From: Marisa cornuarietis
Lineage: Eukaryota > Mollusca > Gastropoda > Architaenioglossa > Ampullariidae
Assembly (NCBI GenBank): GCA_004794655.1
Contig: SMMW01000005.1
Span: 806,001 to 870,000, forward strand
DNA length: 64,000 nucleotides
Direction: 5' to 3'
The notes beneath the pieces were generated by a model that made no database searches, was not told the DNA's origin, and saw only the letters and a program-made list of their open reading frames with translations. The position numbers were made by a program, and so were the translations under genes. Shown in pieces: positions 58,795 through 64,000 of the stretch. The stretch's first letter is position 1, and each line of letters begins with the position of its first letter.

Positions 58795-59615
58795 CCAGTG
58801 CTTGGATGTATGTCTTGCTACAGTGTGGTAGCAGGATGTGATAGAGTGCATACACAAGTAGGTATGTGTATGTTGATGTGCATGCATGTACACCTGTTTA
58901 CTATGCTTTTTCTCCATGTGTGTTTGTTAATCTCTCTTTCTCTATGTAGGCCATGTGTGTTTGTGTGTGTGTGTGTGTGTAGAAATTAGTGCGCACTTAT
59001 GCTGGCATGTGTATACATATAAAACTGCATGTGTGATTGCACATGTGCATTGGGTGTGTGTTTTTGTCAAAATATCATTTCTTTCTGCATGTTGAGATAT
59101 TTGGGAAGAGGCTGGTGTAGCAGGAGCTAAATTGCCTATCAGCACAACAGTGAATATTGGGTGCTGTGTGTTCGAATCCTGGTGCACACATTACTCTTTT
59201 TGGATAAGACACCTATTTACAGAACTGAGCATTGATAATTTTCTCTGGGTCCTCTAGCTACCTTTATATCCTATGTTTTTATGTGTCTGTCTCTCTCTCC
59301 CTGTTTGTGTGCATGTGTGTGTGAGTGTTTGTGTGTGTGTTGTGTTGCATGCATGTGTGTTTATATAGGTGCATTTAATATCTTCTTTGAAAATGTCTGA
59401 GCATATGAATCTTTATGTGTGTTGATTGTTTGTAAAGCACTTTTATCATGGCTTTGATGCTGTTGAAATGGTGATTTGAATATGCTGGGTGTTTTTTTGT
59501 GTGTGTGCACCAGTTCTTGGATGCATGTCTTGCTACAGTGTGGTAGCAGGATGTTATAGAGTGTATACATAAGTAGGTATGTGTATGTTGATGTGCATGC
59601 ATGTACACCTGTTCA
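58795..59615. repeat. 110-bp direct repeat pair
   Basis: ATGTCTTGCTACAGTGTGGT, then AGCAGGATG.TATAGAGTG and GTATGTTGATGTGCATGCAT, occurs at about 58800..58905 and 59510..59615, about 710 bp apart. Confidence 0.8.
59095..59490 (+). mobile_element. tRNA-like SINE module, copy 2 (full)
   Basis: Head with B box GTGTTCGAATCCTGG, body, and a tail GTAAAGCACTTTTATCATGG, then TGATGCTGTTGAAA. The same tail is at 63924..63962. Probably a tRNA-derived SINE carried along with the duplication. Confidence 0.55.
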
Positions 59616-59619
59616 CATA

Positions 59620-61150
59620 TGTATGTGTGTAGCTATATAGATGCATCTGCATGTGTATGCTTGTGCGAATGTATTTGGTGCATGTGCAAGAATGCATGTA
59701 TATGTGTGTATAAAAGAAACAGTTAAAGTGTAAGTAGGCACGCATGTCTAAATATTTGTGCATGCATGTGTGTGCACATTTATGTACATACAGATACATA
59801 TATTCATTTTAATATTGCATCATCACTAATTGATATGAACCTCTACCTTTTGACAACTATACATGCTGGCATTTACTGACATTTTTATAACTCACCTTCA
59901 TTACTTCATTAAAATTGGCAATTGACCCTCTAAAGCAATTACACTAACATAAGCAGAAATTGTCTTTAATTTTCGATGGTTGCATGCATCTCTAGCTAGT
60001 GTTAAGAATAAAATACTAATAAAAAAGTGAATTGATCAAGGATAGAATCAGCTCCAGACTGTGGTCAGCTCGATGTTCGAATATATGACATTTTTACATT
60101 AGAGTAAAAAGGCAGACGACGAATGCACGGGAGCACAAGTAAGCCATTATACAGCAAACGTTTTAGTGACTATATAGACAATACATATTTCACATAAGTG
60201 TTCGAGAGGAGAAAAGTGTGCAGGAGCCTTTCTCTTTCGCAAAAGCTGCAGTTCAGCATAGAACTCCACACGTCGCATATGTTACTGTACGTGACGTCTA
60301 TATACCTTTGAGGTCGAGCTACGTACACGTGACATATATGAGCGCCACCTGCAAAAAGTGGATGGTTTAAAACACAGTCGCTAAACAAAATGAATCCATT
60401 TGATCTACTTTTGTATTTGGTCTTCTTGCCTTCAGGTAGGCTATCGTAGTGACTATATAAACTAAACAAATCAGTATAAACCTTGATCACAAGACAAAGC
60501 AAATGTAGGTGTGCAGATTCTCGGTTATTTTGTATTCATAAGTACAATTAACTTCCGCGATACATTTGATCGACTTCATTATCTATCATTGGGTTGATTA
60601 TGATTATCTTTCGTGTGTATCTAGAACAGCAGATGTCCAACAATTATCCTATAATTAAACAGTGATATGTGCGTACGAATTAAATCTGTACATATATATA
60701 GTTATTTAATATCAAAGCGTAACGAACTGGTTACAAGAAAAGCAAATGGTGTGCACTAAAATGCAAGCTGTAAAAACTAAGCAACATACCCAACACTTGC
60801 GATCGATTTTTATCTAGAATTACACACGATTTTCTCAAATATAGATATGCATAAGAAATCTTTATAATTCAGTAATTGCAAAGTAAAGACATGTACACAT
60901 TATGTATTCATTTGTCGTTTGTCTTTAGGTGTGCACGTCTTTTTTCTGTTTCCGTCTCCTTTTCTGTACATGTACCTATATATAGAAATTCGGTGCAAAT
61001 TGTGTAATAAATTAAAAGTATCTATAACGTTCATACATCTGTGTGTGTGTGTGTTTAGAGAAGAAGAGAAGGGTTGATTGCCCACTTTGCTTGACAACAG
61101 TCAGTTTTCAATGACGGTTAACATCAACCTGATATTAAATACCATCCATA
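59620..61150. other. Spacer between duplication copies
   Basis: TG/CA-rich at the left, then apparently single-copy AT-rich sequence. No gene recognised on either strand. Confidence 0.5.
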
Positions 61151-62324
61151 CATGTATTTTTCATCAGGACTACCTATAATAATGTTCCTAATTGTTCCTA
61201 ATTACTGCTATCTAATGTCAGTACTGGTTTTGATAAAGAATCAAAGCATTTATACATATTTTGAATTTAGCTATTTTAGTAAGAGGGAGAAAGTGTGTGT
61301 GTCAAGTGCTGTGTATGTGTGTAAACATGTTCATATATATATTTATGTGAGAGAGAGAGAGAGAGAGAAACAGCTGAGAGCGAACATTTGATTTGGTCAC
61401 TTCAATATCAGTCGCTTACAACTGCATTGACATGGAGATTTAATTATTTACAACATGGAGCACCATGTCAAGGAAATTGAATAAATATCTAGCTAATCCA
61501 AGACAAAGAGATTTTTATATATTCTCATATATATATATATATAGACTATAAAGGAGGCATTCTATGTCACACTTCTTCAATGTATACAAACATGCAGAAG
61601 CATGTTAACATACATTTATGTACACAAACACCATAAACATATGCATTACCCAAACACTTTTCATTGTTCTCTTCTTTGTTTTCATAAAAATATGTAAAAA
61701 AAACTACATGATATTTAAATTCATTTTATCAACCATTTCTACTTATGTAAACTCAGGGCTATTATCTGATAATTGTTTTCATTATAAATACATTTAGATG
61801 TATAGAGGCAGTAGACTGTTTCATATATGTCTGTCCATGATGTTGTAATATCAGCTTAGCCAAAAATAGCTAATATTTAATACACTAGATCTTGTGTGGT
61901 CCTAATAACAAATATGTAACATGTTTCTATCAAATTACTTCTGCTTCAATTTCTGAACTGTAATTAGGTAATAGTTTTATGTAAACGTCAAATTGTTTCA
62001 AGACTTAGGAATACAGCATTTGAATTGAATTTTCTTCAGAAAGTGTATGAGTGATCGTGTATGTGGCCATGTGCATGTGTGTATGTGAGCATGAGTGTAT
62101 GTGTGTATATGTATATAACCAGGTGTGTCTGTGTGTATTTTTGTTTTGCTGTCTCCATGTATGTTTGTTAATATCTCTTTTTAAGTGCATGTGGTTGTGC
62201 ATGTGTAGATATTAGTGTGCATATATGCTGGAATGTGTATATATATGTATAAAACTACATGTATAATTGGACATGTGCATTGAATGTGTGTTTTTGCCCA
62301 AAGATAATTACTCTCTGCATGTCG

Positions 62325-62480
62325 AGATATTTGGGAAGTGGTTGGGGGAGCAGTAGCTAAAGTGCCTGTCACCACAATAGTTCAAATTGGGTGTTGTGTG
62401 TTTGAATCTTGGCTTAGACATTACTCTTTCCGGATGTGTCACTGACTTAAAAGGCCAAACATTTATGATTTTCTCTGCGT
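62325..62480 (+). mobile_element. tRNA-like SINE module, copy 3 (head only)
   Basis: Equivalent of the 57390 module: GAAGTGGTTGGGGGAGCAGT, CCTGTCACCACAATAG, GTGTGTTTGAATCTTGG, ACATTACTCTTTCCGG. Confidence 0.5.
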
Positions 62481-63659
62481 TCTCTGGCTTTCTCCACACT
62501 GTTTCTTGTATGAATATGTGTGTGTGTGACAGAGAGAGAGAGAAAGAGAGTGACTATTTGATCTGGTCATTTCAACATCAGTAACTTACAGTTTCTATGA
62601 TGAAGGGAGGGGGGGATATCTTTTCAATGTAGAGCATCATGCAAAGGAATCTGAATAAATATTAAGCTAATACAAGACAAAAAGAATTGTATAACTTCAC
62701 TTTTATAGACTAAGGAGATATATCTGCAAGTCACATTTTCTCAATGTACACAAGCACGCAAAAGCTGGAACTTTAATATTAACATATTTTTATATACACT
62801 AAGACTATAAACCTGTACAAAACCTTACTAAACCATTTACCATTGTTCTTCACTTCTGATCATTTGTTTCAGTAGAGATATGTCCATGATTTAATAATAT
62901 GATTTGTAAATTCTAGTAGAAACATTTTATTATACCCTTCTCTTGGTGTTATCACAAAGCTATTTTCTGATAATTGTTTTCATTGTATCTATAAAGCAAT
63001 TCAGTTATCCAGATTCATACAGTTGTAGACTTTTTCCGTATGCCTGTCCAAGATGTTTTAATATGGGCTTCTTACCAAGAAATAAGTCATAGTGGGGTCT
63101 TGTGTGGTCCTGCTGGTAAGGTCATATTAAGACAATAGCTGTCATAAGTGCATGGTACATTTAATAGTTCAAGCACACACACACACACAAAGTAAAAAGA
63201 CAACAACATATTTTAAACAGGTTAGGTACATCAGACTGGAATTTAATAAAACATATTTAAAATATTTATTGAAGAGATTACTTTTGATTACATTTCTGAA
63301 CTATGTGTTGATACTGGTTTTACTGGAGAGTCAAAATTGTTTCAAAACTTAAGTATACAACATTTAATTCAATTTTGTGAGCATATATTTGCATGTGCGT
63401 CTGTGTGTGCAAACAGGTGTGCATGTGTATGAGAGAGAGGAAGATACTGTTTACTTGTTTGTATGTATATGTATATATTATTTATGTTGGTATGTCTCCA
63501 TGTATGTGTAAGTTAATCTCTCTTTCTCTATGCATGGCATATATGTGTGTGTAGATTAAGTCTGCACATATGCTGGCATTTGTATACATATAAAACTGCA
63601 TGTGATTGCACATGTGCATTGGGTGTGTATCTGCCAAAAGGTATAATTACTGTCTGCAT

Positions 63660-63990
63660 ATTGAGATATTTGGAAGGTGGTTGGGGAAGCAGTAGCTGTA
63701 GTGCCTGCCACCCTAACAGTAAAAATTGAGTGTCCTGTGTTTGAATCCTGGTGGACATATTACTCTTTCTGGTTGAAACACCTATTTACAGGTGATTTTC
63801 TTTGGGTACTTAAGCTACCTTTACTTTGAGTCTGTGTGTGTGTGTGTGTGTTTATGAAGAGGTATCTAATGTCTACTCTGAAAATATCTGAGCATATGTA
63901 TCTTTGTGTATGTTGAATTTATGTAAAGCACTTTCATACTGGCTTTGATACTGTTGAAAAGATGCTATGAATATGCTGGGTGTTTGTGTG
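63660..63990 (+). mobile_element. tRNA-like SINE module, copy 4 (full)
   Basis: Equivalent of the 59095 module, with head GTGTTTGAATCCTGGTGG and tail GTAAAGCACTTTCATACTGG. Confidence 0.55.
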
Positions 63991-64000
63991 TGTGTGTGTG

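Larger units (their letters stand above)
56030..59490. repeat. Large duplication, copy 1
   Basis: Aligned blocks recur about 5.1 kb downstream: TTTTCATCAGGGCTACCTAT (56030/61157), TTGGTCACTTCAA (56272/61392; 57601/62560), TTCTGAACTATAATTA (56882/61951), GGTTTTACTGGAGAGTC (58391/63316) and GTAAAGCACTTT (59432/63924). An internal ~1.33-kb repeat (56268 and 57597 blocks) shows a two-level structure. About 450 bp at 58430..58900 is private to this copy. No gene recognised. Confidence 0.8.
61157..64000. repeat. Large duplication, copy 2 (runs off the window)
   Basis: Follows the block order of copy 1, including both internal repeats (61387 and 62550) and both tRNA-like modules. Many substitutions and small indels are visible, so the duplication is not recent. 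It continues past the window end in a TG array. Confidence 0.8.

Noticed and set aside
1..64000. CRISPR arrays, bacterial operons, phage or viral genes
   Set aside because: None seen. Direct repeats are microsatellites, SINEs or segmental copies, and genes are intron-split.

Overview
This is eukaryotic, intron-rich DNA with very many CA/TG microsatellites, tRNA-derived SINEs, decayed LINE 3' ends and small DNA transposons. Nothing bacterial or viral is visible. The repeat mix and the immunoglobulin-receptor gene style fit a lophotrochozoan invertebrate, most likely a gastropod mollusc; that is inference, not a species call.

Two paralogous single-pass immunoglobulin-superfamily (IgSF) receptor genes lie in direct orientation on the + strand. 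Gene A occupies 1..4588 and is cut by the window edge, so only the end of one Ig exon, the juxtamembrane domain, the membrane exon and the whole cytoplasmic tail are present. Gene B (33436..42436) is complete: 12 coding exons, about 815 codons, with a signal peptide, five Ig-like modules, one transmembrane helix and a tyrosine-rich tail. The paralogs share intron phases and several exact exon lengths (327, 123 and 14 nt). The tails carry an ITIM-type motif (VVYAIV / VVYAVV) plus YxN and TEYxx motifs, so both look like cell-surface receptors signalling through SH2 proteins.

Between them (about 14.5-32.7 kb) are spliceable, phase-1 exon candidates unlike either gene: a Cys-rich 381-nt exon (22961..23341), a 108-nt exon (23997..24104), a stop-containing look-alike of the latter at 25559, and a short scrap resembling the ITIM exon near 30718. 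These suggest a third, partly decayed or unrecognised receptor locus. LINE fragments (9.96-10.5, 19.0-19.6, 20.0, 21.4, 26.2-27.6 and 28.1-29.6 kb), SINE copies and two hAT-type MITEs fill the rest.

From 43 to 56 kb there is no supported gene: a CR1-like LINE end, nested repeats (a SINE with target-site duplication inside a repeat whose unoccupied copy lies at 54.6 kb, itself split by a foldback element), a TA-flanked MITE and a 58-bp minisatellite. The right end, 56.0-64 kb, is a diverged large duplication with a period near 5.1 kb; each copy holds an internal ~1.2-1.3 kb repeat and a tRNA-like SINE module, rich in TG tracts.
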